The notes under the pieces were generated by a model, which was not told the origin of the DNA, ran no database searches, and saw nothing but the letters and a program-made list of their open reading frames with translations. A DNA stretch of 25,846 nt from Ochromonas danica (Eukaryota > Sar > Chrysophyceae > Chromulinales > Chromulinaceae): assembly GCA_015146655.1 (NCBI GenBank), contig VKHL01000252.1, forward strand, positions 1-25,846, read 5' to 3'. Below, in pieces: positions 8,991 to 19,398 of this stretch. The translations under genes and the position numbers were made by a program. The stretch's first letter is position 1; each line of letters starts with the position of its first letter.

Positions 8991-10110
8991 ATGTCACTTC
9001 TTGCTCAACGCGCTCTGGGATCCCAAGGCCTTGTCGTCTCAGCCCAAGGACTGTAAGTTCCTCTCTCCCCTCTTCTCTCTCCTCCTGGCCTCTTCCTATC
9101 CTCTTCCACCTCACTTACCTTCCTCACTGCTGGTTCTTGTTACCAGGGGATGTATGGGAATGACCGCTGCCTATGGAGAATTTGACCGTGACGCTCAAGA
9201 GTCCGAGTCTCTGCGCACCATCGCCAAGGCGTTGGAGCTGGGTGTGAACTTCATTGACACGGCTTGGATCTATCAGCACTTCTCGAATGGCAAGCACTAC
9301 ACGAATGAAGAGCTGGTGGGCAAGGCCCTCGCCATCCATGGCCGAGAGAAATTCATCGTGGCGACCAAATTCGGCATCACATTGGAAGGGGGAGAAATGG
9401 GATACTGCGGCAAAGAGGAGACCATTCGCTCGCAGTTGGCAGACTCTCTCCGCCGCCTGGGCACCGACTACATCGATCTCTACTACATGCATCGCATGGA
9501 TCCCAACACTCCCATCGAGCAGACGATGGCAGTGCTGAAGTCCTTGGTAGCGGAAGGGAAGATCCGCTATGTGGGTCTATCGGAGTGCACTCCGAGCGAG
9601 TTGCGTCGCGCTCATGCAGTGCATCCCATCACTGCCATTCAGATGGAGTGGAGCTTGCAGAGTCGAGACATCGAAGAGAGTGTGGTGCCGACAGCTCGCG
9701 AGTTGGGCGTGGGTATTGTGGCTTACTCGCCACTTGGCCGAGGCTTTCTGGCGGACCTGGCCATGTTCGACCGCCTGGACGCCACCGACTTTCGTCTTCA
9801 AGGTCCTCGCTTCTCTGGGGAAGCTCTGGCAGAGAACAAGAAGCGCGTGGGTCGCTTCTATGAGATGGCAGAGGAGAAAGGCTGCAGTCCTGCTCAACTG
9901 GCGCTAGCGTGGGTGCACAGCCGCGGAAAGGATGTCTTCCCTATTCCCGGCACGAAGTCTGCCATTCGCCTGGAAGAGAATGCCAAGGCCTTCACAGAGG
10001 TGCTGCCCAGTCTGACGAGGGCTGATCTGTTGGATATCGAGAAGTCAGTGGAGGTGTTGATTGGCGACCGCTATGCTGGTAACAGAGGTGCTTTCAATGC
10101 TCGCATGTGA
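8991..10110 (+). CDS. Aldo/keto reductase
   Basis: Two exons (8991-9052 and 9147-10110) give 341 aa. The splice (GTAAGT...CCAG) restores the family's N-terminal strand pattern GLVVSAQGLGCMGM. The AKR catalytic tetrad is visible: Asp58 (NFIDTA), Tyr63 (WIYQ), Lys95 (VATKFG) and His136 (YYMHRMD). Further AKR marks are VGLSECTPSELRRA, the GIVAYSPLGRG strand-turn, and FPIPGTKSAIRLEENA, which binds the NADPH 2'-phosphate. The sequence looks closest to AKR13/YakC-type oxidoreductases that reduce aldehydes and ketones with NADPH; the substrate is unknown. No targeting peptide is obvious, so it is probably cytosolic. I chose the ATG at 8991 because a stop lies in frame at 8961 and the length fits the family. 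Confidence 0.9.
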
Positions 10111-10691
10111 AGGTCTTCATCTTCTTCTTGTGAGTTGGCTTTTGTCTATTCTTCGAGTGAAGGAGAGAGTGGAAGTGATTGTAACTTGTAATGTACTTCA
10201 TTCACTGTTATTGTCTTCGCTGCTGTGTCTGTTGTTTATTGAAGGGATGTATATATGTTGCCAAAAGACACTATCAGAGGGACTTTGTTTCGGCATCATT
10301 TAAAGTGACTAGGGTGCTCCTTGCTGCAACACTCCTCCACTATTGATCGTAAGATGAGGATTTAGTCTGGGAAGGGAGAAGTCCGAAATGCCGTGTGGCG
10401 GCCTTATTTAGGTCGAAGTTGTGTCTATGAGGTGGTTGATGGAGAAGCAAACATGATGGAGAAGAATTGGTTGATAGCACTTAGCCAGCTAGTCCAGCAT
10501 GACATGATAGTCCATGACGCATAGCATAAGGTATTAGGCCTTGTGTATCATAGACTACAGTATATCTCTCTCTATCTCCTAGATCTCTTATACTACTACT
10601 AGAACTAGTAGTATAACAAGCAGTATAGCACACACTATTTCATCATCGTCGTAATATACACACAGCTGCTCTAAGGAACAGGCTGCTCTGC
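10111..10691. other. Convergent intergenic region, aldo-keto reductase / ZIP
   Basis: These 581 bp lie between two converging genes and should be mostly 3' UTR. A small inverted repeat (stem ACTACTAG, two-base spacer) lies at about 10593-10611. No coding exon or RNA gene is recognised. Confidence 0.4.
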
Positions 10692-10968
10692 CTAGTGTTG
10701 TTCTTCGAGCAGCGCCATGACCGCCATCATCGCCACGCCAGCAACGAAGGCTGCGCTCTCCGCGAGCAACTGCTTGCCAGTGCTGCGGTGGTGGACCACC
10801 TCGGGCAAGACAGTGACCGCAGCCACGTAGACGAAGCCTCCCGAGGTCAGACTGAGTAACAGCGTCTGTAAGACTCGATAATTCATGGTCTGCAAGCCCA
10901 ACGCCGTGCCCAGGAAAGCTGCGCCTGCTGTGATAAACTGCATGCGAATAGCTTGCCATTTGCTGATA

Positions 10969-11039
<71 letters not shown>

Positions 11040-11878
11040 CGAGTTAGAGTTGAGTTCAGTGGAGGGAAGATAAGCTTAGAAGCACTTCCTCACCTCAGGC
11101 CATTCTGTACGAGGATAGTGTAGTCTCCAATCTCATGAGGAAGTTCGTGGAACAGCACGGATAGCACGGTAGCGCCCGCTATTCCTGTGCCTCCCCCTGC
11201 GGCATAGGCAGCACCGATAGCGAGTCCATCCGTGAGGTTGTGCATGGAATCTGCGAGGAGGTTTAGCCACCCCGCAGCCTTTAGCTTCTTTGGCTTGTCT
11301 GTCTTCTTCTTCTGCTGGAGAAGGAGGTGTGCTTGAGCGACATCTGGGTGAGAGTCAGGCATGGGGGCGCCGGGGTTGGCCGAGGCGAAGGGACACATCG
11401 ACACGGCAGGCTGTCCCTCCTCTTCACCCTGCGAGTGTGAGTGTGAGTGCTCGCCCAGCACGTAGATGGCTGTCTTGTCTGCCATGAAGAAGAGCAAGAA
11501 GCCGCCCAGCACGGTCAGCTCCACCACGAGGGTGCGGTCATAGCCCAGCAGCTTGTGCTTGTCATGCAGGCCTTCTCCATCCCTGTGATTATCATGGTCA
11601 TGGTGATCGTGATCGTGTGCGAGGAGCAGGTGGGGCAGGGCGTGCAGGAAGACGTCCCCCAGCAAGGCACCCACTGCAAAGCACAGAAGAAGGTTCGTGA
11701 GGCTCCACTTCGGCTTCGTGCTGGGAGGCTCCTTTATCGAAGAGGAGGAGGAGGAGGAGGAGGAAGGGTCGGGCAGGAGGACGAGGAAGATGTTGGGTAG
11801 GAAGGAGATGAGGGCTGTGGCCAAGAAGGCTCGCACCCAAGGCTCCTGTGTATTGATCCAGTCAGTAGCACCACTCAT
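10692..11878 (-). CDS. ZIP-family zinc transporter (SLC39A7/KE4-like)
   Basis: Exons 11878-11094 and 10962-10692 join in phase to give 351 aa. Signature motifs are HNLTDGLAIG and FHELPHEIGDY in the metal-binding transmembrane helices IV and V, with further membrane segments (e.g. AFLATALISFLPNIFLVLL near the start, LTVLGGFLLFFMADKTAIYV). The first loop has a His-rich stretch (HDHDHHDHDNH) and a second one follows (EHSHSHS), as in KE4-type ZIPs. These carry zinc into the cytosol, usually from the ER or Golgi, or across the plasma membrane. A Ser run (about nine Ser) follows the first helix. The 131-nt intron is unusual: (TG)34 on the coding strand lies eight bases before the acceptor. Translating through it gives Cys-Val runs that are not real. 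Confidence 0.9.
10971..11038. repeat. (CA)34 dinucleotide microsatellite in ZIP intron
   Basis: An uninterrupted (CA)34 on the plus strand, i.e. (TG)34 in the ZIP transcript. It takes up half of the 131-nt intron and lies directly before the TCTATCAG acceptor, where a pyrimidine tract would be expected. Confidence 0.98.
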
Positions 11879-12169
11879 TCCAAGACAGCAGCTAGTCTAG
11901 ACAATACTTCACACTCTCAATATATGCAATCTCTTGCACTCTCTTTGCTGACAGCAGAGTCAGAGGAGGCGGGGGAAAGCCAGATCTCCAGACCAGGCCA
12001 GGCCAGGCCAGGCTGGGTGTATTCTGGCTATCTGACCCTCCCCTCAGCCGCAACCCCACAGACAAAGGCCGTGGGAAGAATAGCGTGGGAGGAATTGGCC
12101 GGGGGCATTTCTCCCAGCCCTCCATGACTGACCACAAAAAGCTTTGCTGGAGGAAAAGAAAGGTTCATC
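11879..12169. promoter_or_regulatory. Divergent promoter region, ZIP / eS1, with CCAGG repeats
   Basis: These 291 bp lie between the ZIP gene (-) and the ribosomal protein gene (+). Four tandem CCAGG units lie at 11993-12012. Both promoters must lie here; no TATA box is convincing. Confidence 0.5.
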
Positions 12170-13581
12170 ATGGCTATCGGTAGGGATGATTGAAAACAAT
12201 GAATTTCTTCTGGTCTACCTAGTAAACTCACTTGTCTTTTCTCTTCTTGATAGGAAAGAATAAGAGATTGACCAAGGGAAAGAAGGGTGGCAAGAAGAAG
12301 GCGTAAGTCAATATCTCCACCACTCACTGGCTGTCTGTGGCCTATAATTCACTTACTCTCCCCTTCCTGCCTGTCCTTCTCTGTCTCTCTCGATGAATTA
12401 AATAGTGTCGACCCTTTCACTCGTAAGGAGTTGTACACCATCAAGGCTCCCACCATCTTCGCCACTCGCAATGCTGGCAAGACCATCATCTCCAGAACCC
12501 AGGGCACCAGTAAGTCCTCCTCCCTCTGTACCACAATTAGGAAGAAGAAGTTAATGGAATTGTTGTCGCTCAGAGATCGCCTCTGAGGGTCTGAAGGGTC
12601 GTGTCTTCGAGCTCTCCCTCGCCGACCTCAACGGCGGTGACGAGGCTCAGGCCTTCCGCAAGATCCGCCTCGTCTGCGAGGATGTCCAGGGCTTGAACGT
12701 TATCACTAACTTCCACGGCATGGACATGACCCGCGACAAGCTCTGCTCCTTGATAAGAAAGTGGCAGACCTTGATCGAGGCTAATGTTGACGTGCGCACC
12801 ACTGACGGCTACGTCCTCCGCCTCTTCGCCATTGCCTTCACCAAGAAGCAGCCTCTCCAGGCTGCCAAGTCCACCTGCTATGCTCAGTCTGGCCAGATCC
12901 GCAACATCCGCAAGAAGATGTTCGAGATCATGACCAACGAGGCTTCCAAGTGCGACCTCAAGGAGTTGGTCCAGAAGTTGTAAGTTGGCTTTGTTATCGA
13001 TCATGAAATATCCTGTCCTTCTCTGTGGACTATGAGTATATGCTATTCTCTGTTATTGTGAGTATGTGTTGTGCCGCACCCATGCCTAGGCAATGTATTT
13101 GCCTTGCAGTCTCCATCTGCCACAGAGCCCGCCAAAACATTGGTGACGCCCCGTCCAGGAACTGCAGAGAACGAGAAGACGGCTTTAGGAACTCCAGCAA
13201 TGCCCTCTGAGGAGGATAATTTGAAGGAGGCCAGCTTGTCCTAACATGCATCTTGCTGTATTATATGCTTGCGTGTCTGTTTGTCATTGTTGCACGCTCT
13301 GCTCTGTTTAGTGCTTTGTCCTAACCAGTCTTGTTTGTGTTTATAGCATCTCTACCCCTGATACTTTCGGAACTGAGATCGAGAAGAAGTGCCAGTCCAT
13401 CTTCCCTCTCCAGAACGTCTTCATCCGCAAGGTTAAGGTGCTCCAGAAGCCTAAGTTCGACCTCACCAAGCTCATGGAAATGCACGGTGATGCCAACGCT
13501 GAGGACACTGGCGCTGCTCTGGACAAGAAGGCCGCTGCCAACACTGTCAAGGCCCTCAAGGGCTCTGGCGGAAGACTCTAA
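12170..13581 (+). CDS. RPS3A: 40S ribosomal protein eS1 (RPS3A)
   Basis: Five exons (12170-12179, 12254-12302, 12406-12509, 12574-12979, 13347-13581) join in phase to give 267 aa, the usual length for eS1. The product begins [20 protein letters not shown] and continues [70 protein letters not shown] and [20 protein letters not shown], all recognisable eS1 segments. It is a structural protein of the small ribosomal subunit near the platform/mRNA exit. The first exon carries only ten coding bases, a pattern common in eukaryotic ribosomal protein genes. Codons in the body are rich in C-ending forms (CTC, GCC, AAG), unlike the neighbours, as expected for a highly expressed gene. Intron 4 is 367 nt, much longer than the other three. 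Confidence 0.96.
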
Positions 13582-13833
13582 GAAACAGCAGTCGTAGTTG
13601 TCGTCTCTTCTTCCTTCTTCCTCAGTAAATGCCAAAGCAAAGCAACCCGATAAACTATCCGTTTTCTTCTTATTGATACACAGTGCAAAGCAAGGGAATG
13701 ATTACATGCATACAAGCCCTTGTTGTGGTAGAGTACTTGTAGAGTTTGTTGGGTATGGAGGATGCCAGATTCTAGATCTGGGAGTTTGGCTCTCAAGAGG
13801 TGCAAATGTTCAATCTCTATTAATAGCTATGAG

Positions 13834-15707
13834 ATGGAATTCGAAGGGATGTGGATTCTCTTCATCTTACTCCTATTCTCTACCTCAGTGACTGCCTTTC
13901 GAGTCTCTCCTCTTTCTTATTCAGCGACTTCTCCTTCTCCTCGCTGGCTGGCAGAGATTTCTTCTTCTCAGAACTGCACCACTGCCACTGCCAGCCCCCC
14001 ACAGCCAGTGACAGCCGCCAAGGACCCCTCCACCGCCACTTCCACCTCTGCTCGACTGGCGAAATGGTGGTATCAACAGAGTCGTGATCGCAAGGGCTTG
14101 CTGATCTTCCTGGTGCCTGCCCTTGTCGCTCAGCTCCAACTGCTGAGAGCCACAGTGCCATTCTTCTTCGACAAGTTCTTCACCTACTGCCATCCCAGCA
14201 TCTTTCTGGGTATTGCTGCGTTGTCTACTCCACAGGTAGTGCGAGCTGTGAGAACCGGGTTGTGGTCCTGTGTGGGACTGGGTGCCTTGGGGATGGTGGG
14301 CGATATGCTCTTCGCCTCCTCCGCCTGGACGCCTTGGAGACCACACACTGATTCCTGTGCACTTGTTCTGGGGTGAGTTTATATAGTGGTATAGTATTTG
14401 CTTCTAGGAGGTTGAGGCTGACTGTGTGAGTGAGTCTCTCTATAGGGTGTCCACAGCATTGGGGAAGGAACTGGCAATGCGATTGTTTCGCACTGGATAT
14501 AGTCTCGTGGCTGTAGCCGAGGAAGAAGAAGCACTCACGGCGATACGCGAGGAATTGCTTAACTTTGATAGCTATGAGAACAAGGCGAGTAATAGTCGAG
14601 GGGTGTCTGCTCACTTCCTCGCTGTGGATAGAAGCAATCCACTAGCGGCCTATTCTCTCTTGCGTGGCTTGCAATCCTTGGATCTTTTGGACAAGATCGA
14701 AGTCGTTGTCGTCTGTCAAGACAAAGTTGAAAGGACTTCTATTAGGCGGCGGGTAGAGGGTGGGCTGTTGTCTACTTCCACTTTCTTGGCCCATCTCTTA
14801 CCAAGAATGGCCAAACGGGCCTCCGCCCAATCCAACTCTCGTCGAGCAAAGTTTGCGACTAAACCTCGTCTTCTTCTGGTGGGAGATGATGATACAACTT
14901 CATCCTGGCTTGCTAAGCAGCTTTACGAACAGGTGGGTAAGCATATTTCGATCATCATCCGTCTTCTTTAATGTTTCGTGTCTCTGCAGACTAGAAATAG
15001 AAGCATTTTACTGACTTTAGTCAATACGGGTCCATTTCCCACTGCTCCCTCTCCTTCTGCTGCGGCACGGCCTGTGCCTGTTTGGATGGAGCGCCTGGGC
15101 ATGTAAGATTGTTTGCATTTCTTCCATTTTAACTCTCTGACGAACTCTCTCTTTATCACTTTCCAGCTATCCCAGCCTCGCAACAACCGCAGAGCGAGTG
15201 TTGGCTTCCCTCTATGCTGGTCGGCGGCAGGTTTGTGTGGGCTTGGGTAATCGTTTCTACCACAACTACTTATCACGCTATCTTTCTGAGTCCGTGGCTA
15301 TGCCCATTGTTGAGAAGCTCAAGACTATGCAGCAGTGGCCTGAAGGGTGGATGAAACAGTGGCAGGAGAGTTGGCAGCGTCCAGTCATTGACTACCAGGC
15401 CTTGCAGAGATCTCTGTGGTCGCGGCAGGACCAGCCCACAGCTCCACCACCACCTTCTCCCTCAGCTGGGGATTCTTCTGATCAGCGTACTGAGGCTCCG
15501 ATTAGTTGGGAAGAGGAGGAACGTATGGTACGGACGTTCTATCGCGATATGTTGCTGGCCCGTGACTTCGCAGACACACAAGATGGCGATGACTATTTCC
15601 CATCTTCGCGAGATGGAGAGGAGGATGAAGAGGAAAGTGAAGGGCTACAGCAGACACCTCCAGACGGTTCCTTATCTGCAGACGCTGTGGCCAGCGAGTC
15701 GACTTGA
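13834..15707 (+). CDS. Plastid-targeted degenerate short-chain dehydrogenase-like protein
   Basis: Four exons (13834-14372, 14446-14932, 14990-15102, 15167-15707) join in phase to give 559 aa. The N terminus (MEFEGMWILFILLLFSTSVTA, then FRVSP) looks like an ochrophyte bipartite plastid signal with Phe after the cleavage site. About 110 residues with hydrophobic segments follow (LLIFLVPALVAQLQLL; SCVGLGALGMVGDML). From about residue 177 an SDR-like Rossmann fold begins: ALVLGVSTALGKELAMRLF, then YSLVAVAEEEEAL. It is eroded: the TGxxxGxG loop reads LGVSTALG, NNAG is replaced by VVCQD, and YxxxK reads SWLAK, so the catalytic Tyr is missing. The C-terminal 90 residues are acidic and probably disordered. 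It is likely a non-catalytic or changed SDR; its role is unknown. An alternative in-frame start at 13762 would bury the signal. Confidence 0.72.
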
Positions 15708-15816
15708 AGAGGTATAGTGGCAGTGGCGAGTGTAAATAGTTACTAACAGCGATGATGTCATTAGTCACATGAGAGGGTTGGAGGTCTTTGTACAGGAAAG
15801 AAAAGACTGTGCACGG

Positions 15817-16712
15817 TCAACGGAAGACATCTTCTGGCTTGCCTTTCTTCTCATCGTTATCATCCTCATCATCGTCGTCGTCGTCGTCGTCGTCGTCATC
15901 ATCATCGTCGTCTTTCTTATCACCGCCATGGTCTGTTACTTTCTCTTCATCACTGCTATCACTGTCACTATCACTGCTGTCTTCTTCTTCCTCCTCTTCC
16001 TCCTTCTTCATTGAGTCAGACTTCTTCATTGACCTTGTCTTGATATCCTTCGACTTCATATTAGCGGATAGTTCCTCTTCCTTCGCCATCACCGCTGTCT
16101 CCCCATACTTCTCCTTCGCCCTCCTATCAACAAGCAAGCAGAGAGTGAGAGAGTGTGTGTAGAGAGACTCCTAGCCCAGCCCCACAGTGAGGGACTAAGG
16201 CTTGGTGAAGTTAACTCAAATTGACTGACTCACCTGGCCGCCTTGGCTTTCCTCTTCTGCGCTTTGGCTGTTCTCTTCGCCTTCTTGCTCTGATCCTTGT
16301 TAACCAGGAGATCAAGGTGCTCAATGAGCTTCTTCCTCGCTATGCTGCGGTTCATCGCCAGAGAGCGCTGCTCGTGGCAAGTGATGGTGAGGTTGAGCGG
16401 CAGATAGGTTAACTGTACGCGATTGCTGGTCCTGGCCACAGCCTGTCCGCCAGGGCCAGAGCCCCGGGTGAATTTCTCCACAATGTCCTCTTCTCGGAAG
16501 GTGACAGGCTGGCGAGGAGGAGGCGAGGACCGCTTGGACTTCGCTGACGACTGCTTGAGAGGGGATGGGGAGGGGACAGGGGCCACTCCCTCATCCGCCA
16601 CCACCTCCTTCACGGTAGAGCAACCCTGATAAGCTATCAGGGACGTTTGAGATCTCTTCTTCAAAGCATTTGAGAGAAATCGTATCAGGTGACTTGTTTG
16701 AGATACATTCAT
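15817..16712 (-). CDS. GGQ-domain release-factor-like protein (MTRFR/ICT1 type), acidic tail
   Basis: Two exons (16712-16234 and 16123-15817) give 261 aa. The RF-1 domain has the peptidyl-tRNA hydrolysis motif GSGPGGQAVARTSN (GGQ at residues 88-90), followed by VQLTYLPLNLTITCHEQRS and SIARKKLIEHLD. There is no codon-recognition domain, as in the stand-alone rescue factors MTRFR (C12orf65) and ICT1/ArfB, which free stalled organellar ribosomes. The N terminus (MNVSQTSHLIRFLSNALKKR) is basic and amphipathic, fitting a mitochondrial presequence. The basic stretch KKAKRTAKAQKRKAKAARR after the domain matches the rRNA-binding tail of this class. The last 70 residues are strongly acidic, with a run of 15 Asp, which is unusual here. 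The gene is convergent with the SDR-like gene 109 bp away. Confidence 0.85.
15861..15913. repeat. Trinucleotide repeat (CAT/CGT) encoding poly-Asp
   Basis: A run of mixed CAT and CGT triplets on the plus strand (GAT/GAC codons on the minus strand). It encodes the poly-Asp run in the acidic tail of the release-factor-like protein and looks length-variable. Confidence 0.8.
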
Positions 16713-16960
16713 TTCTCTTCATGACAAAGCTGGCAAAGACAGAACATCAACTCAGAGATACGTAATTACACAAATATCGAAAAGGAATTTCGTTCAAGAG
16801 AGGAGGATCCAGAAAGCTAAATCTCCAAAAGGAAAGGGGGTGGGCAGCAGAGCCTGCAGAGAGGCTAAAGAGAGTGAGTTGGTTACAGTTAGTTAGCGAG
16901 AGTAGCTATCCTTGGCCTCTCTAATCTATTCGAGCTGATTTAATCCCTCTTTGAAATACA
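16713..16960. promoter_or_regulatory. Divergent promoter region, release factor / PP2C
   Basis: These 248 bp separate two divergent start codons and should hold both promoters. The sequence is A-rich on the left and ends in TTGAAATACA before the PP2C ATG. No specific element is recognised. Confidence 0.4.
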
Positions 16961-19040
16961 ATGGGACTTTATTTATCTACTCCATCTACGGAAGTAACAA
17001 GTGAAAATGGAAGTGGAGCGGGTTTGACTTACGCGCTGGGGGAGATGCAGGTCTGTCTGTCCTCTGTCTCTGTCTCTGTCCGTCTCTTTCTTGTGTGTCC
17101 CGCTAAACCCTCCTCACTCTGAGAAAATACTGTCCATCCTATCCAACTCTCTGACTCTCTCTCCTCTCCTCTCTTTCTATTTTTGAAAACCTTCTTCTAG
17201 GGGTGGAGAAGACATATGGAAGATGCTCATGTAGCTTTTCCGGAATTGTCCGCACAGACTGCAGGAGGCAACGCTGTCTCTGTCTTTGGTGTCTTTGATG
17301 GCCATGGAGGTTAGACACTCACTCCATCCTTTGACACTTCATGACAATAATAGTTGTTAAACCTCTATTTTGTTTGTTTTGGTCTGTCCGACCTGACAGG
17401 CAAAGAAGTGGCCAAGTTTGTCCACCTCAAATATGCAGAGGTGTTAACTAATCTGGAGTCATTCAAGCAAGGAGACTATGGTCGTGCTCTCCGTGAGTCA
17501 TTTCATAAGATCGACCAGCTATTGGAAGATCCGGTGAGTGTTGTCTGCCTGGATATACACCACCCCGCCACTCTCTCACTCGCTCATTCTCGCTGCTATG
17601 CTGTGTTTGACTTCTCTCAGCAATACGACTCTTTGCTGCAGCAGTTGCGGAAGATCCCCAGCCCTTCTGATGTACGCAACGGAGCAGGTTAGCCTAAATA
17701 TCACCACTTGCCAGATGTCCTCTCACTTCTCGTGTGACATGCTTGATGTAGTGCCAGTGAGTGTTTCGACTGCAGTCGCTAATAGTGGAGTGAATATGGC
17801 AGCAGAGAAGTCCAGCAAAGAAGAAGGCGAGGAGGATGCGGACTTGTTGAGTCGTGAAGAGGCAGCGCGAATGATTCGCGATCTTATCCGCGGCTTTCGC
17901 CGAGGTTCTAATGTTTCCGGTGATGCTAATGAGAATGAAGAGGAAGGGCATGGTAGCACGCCTTCTTCCTATGCAGAGGATGACGAGGACGATGAGGATG
18001 GAGAAGGAGGACATCACTGGGCTGCACCTGCCGGTGAAGAGGTCATTGAGGACAGCTCTGGAGTTGATGAAGAAAAGGCTCTGAAGGGTATTAAAGTAGA
18101 GTCTTCTGACTTGTGGGTGCAAACTACCTTAGAGACTGCTATAGGAGAATCTGCCCAGGGACACCATGTCACACCTCATGTGGATCATGATATCATTCTT
18201 TTAGAGGAAGGTGGTGAAAGTGGCGATGCTGTTGCTGCTAGTGAGACGTCTGTAGAAGCAGTGGTTGAAACAGAAACTACTCCTGCACCCGCTGCCCGCC
18301 CAGTCCAGTCCAATAATATGGTGTGTCGTCTAGCAGAGCATCGTGTGCAGGCTGGCTGCACTGCCGTGGTTGCATTGGTAGTTGACAACAAGCTGATTGT
18401 GGCAAATGCTGGTGATAGTCGAGGTGTGTTGTGTCGTAAAGGCGAAGCGGTGGCTCTCAGTGAGGATCATAAACCTCAACAGGTGAGTGACGTTCTCTCC
18501 CATCATATCACTTACTGTATTCAAAGCTAACTCTGAGCTATTGTAGGCGAGAGAGCTGACTCGTATTCAAGCTGCTGGTGGGTTCGTCAGCTTTGCTGGT
18601 CGAGTCAATGGCAACCTCAACCTTTCTCGCTCCCTGGGAGATCTCAAGTATAAGCAGAACAAATCCGTTCCTCCTGAGGGCCAGATGATCACAGCAGAGC
18701 CTGATATCGCTGTGATTGATCTCTGTGCTGATGACCAATTCTTTATTTTAGCTTGTGATGGTGTCTGGGACTGTCTCACGAATCAGCAAGCGGTAGGTGT
18801 CATCATTATCATTCTTGTTGTTCTTGTTTGTCTTTTCTAATGACATTTCTGTTTGTTTTATAGTGTGACTTTGTGTCAACTCGTCTGGCATCTGATATGC
18901 CGTTTAATACCATTATTGAGCAGATTTTACATTCTTGCCTCGCTGATGAGCCTCGTAGATCAGAGGGTATTGGTGCTGATAACATGACTTGCCTCATCGT
19001 CGATCTCCGCGGCAGGTTTAAGAGCAAAGAGCAGGCGTAG
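16961..19040 (+). CDS. PP2C-type protein phosphatase, PPM1G-like
   Basis: Seven exons (16961-17050, 17201-17309, 17400-17533, 17621-17687, 17758-18482, 18547-18792, 18864-19040) give 515 aa. The PP2C motifs are in order: [63 protein letters not shown] and GADNMT; the metal-binding Asp residues are present. The N terminus [10 protein letters not shown] is like PPM1G and could be N-myristoylated after Met removal. The catalytic domain is split by an acidic insert at about residues 134-330, the layout of human PPM1G, a Mn/Mg-dependent Ser/Thr phosphatase linked to splicing and chromatin. Exon 5 has three acceptors that keep the frame (exon starting at 17752, 17758 or 17776), so its exact start is uncertain. 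The donor of intron 1 (GTCTGT) is weak. Confidence 0.9.
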
Positions 19041-19398
19041 ATAGGCATCTGTCCAAATATTATGTTTCAAAAATAAGCACCTTGTTCTGTTCATAGATAG
19101 TCTATAACGCCTCTCCTTTTCCTCATACGATGTGTGGACTTACTGCACATTGGAGAAGAAAGAAGAAGTTAAGTGAGAGAAGAAGATAGGAACAGTAGAT
19201 TTATATATCCCTGCCCTTTCCAATTTACTGCAATCGACTTAATGTACTAGATGAAGAGCTTCACAGCAGCATTAAGCTAGGAAGAGCTCATGTTGCCTTA
19301 AGCTGTTCATAAACTAATTCAGTCAATAACATTACATCTCCAGCAACAAACACGATGTAACATGATGCTGCTGCAGCTCTAGGCAGTCGGTCTCCATC
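19041..19398. other. Convergent intergenic region, PP2C / DUF6816-like gene
   Basis: These 358 bp lie between converging stop codons and should be 3' UTR for both. A purine-rich patch (GAAGAAAGAAGAAG) lies near 19155. Nothing else is recognised. Confidence 0.4.

Noticed and set aside
10588-11037. Minus-strand ORFs beginning with a long Cys-Val run
   Set aside because: They translate the (TG)34 tract inside the ZIP intron; the real exon starts at 10962 after a TATCAG acceptor.
12980-13346. snoRNA in the long eS1 intron
   Set aside because: Ribosomal protein introns often host box C/D snoRNAs, but I could not find a convincing C box paired with a D box and terminal stem.
15769-16162. Plus-strand ORFs with Ser or Ile/Val runs
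   Set aside because: They are antisense readings of the poly-Asp coding triplets of the release-factor-like gene.
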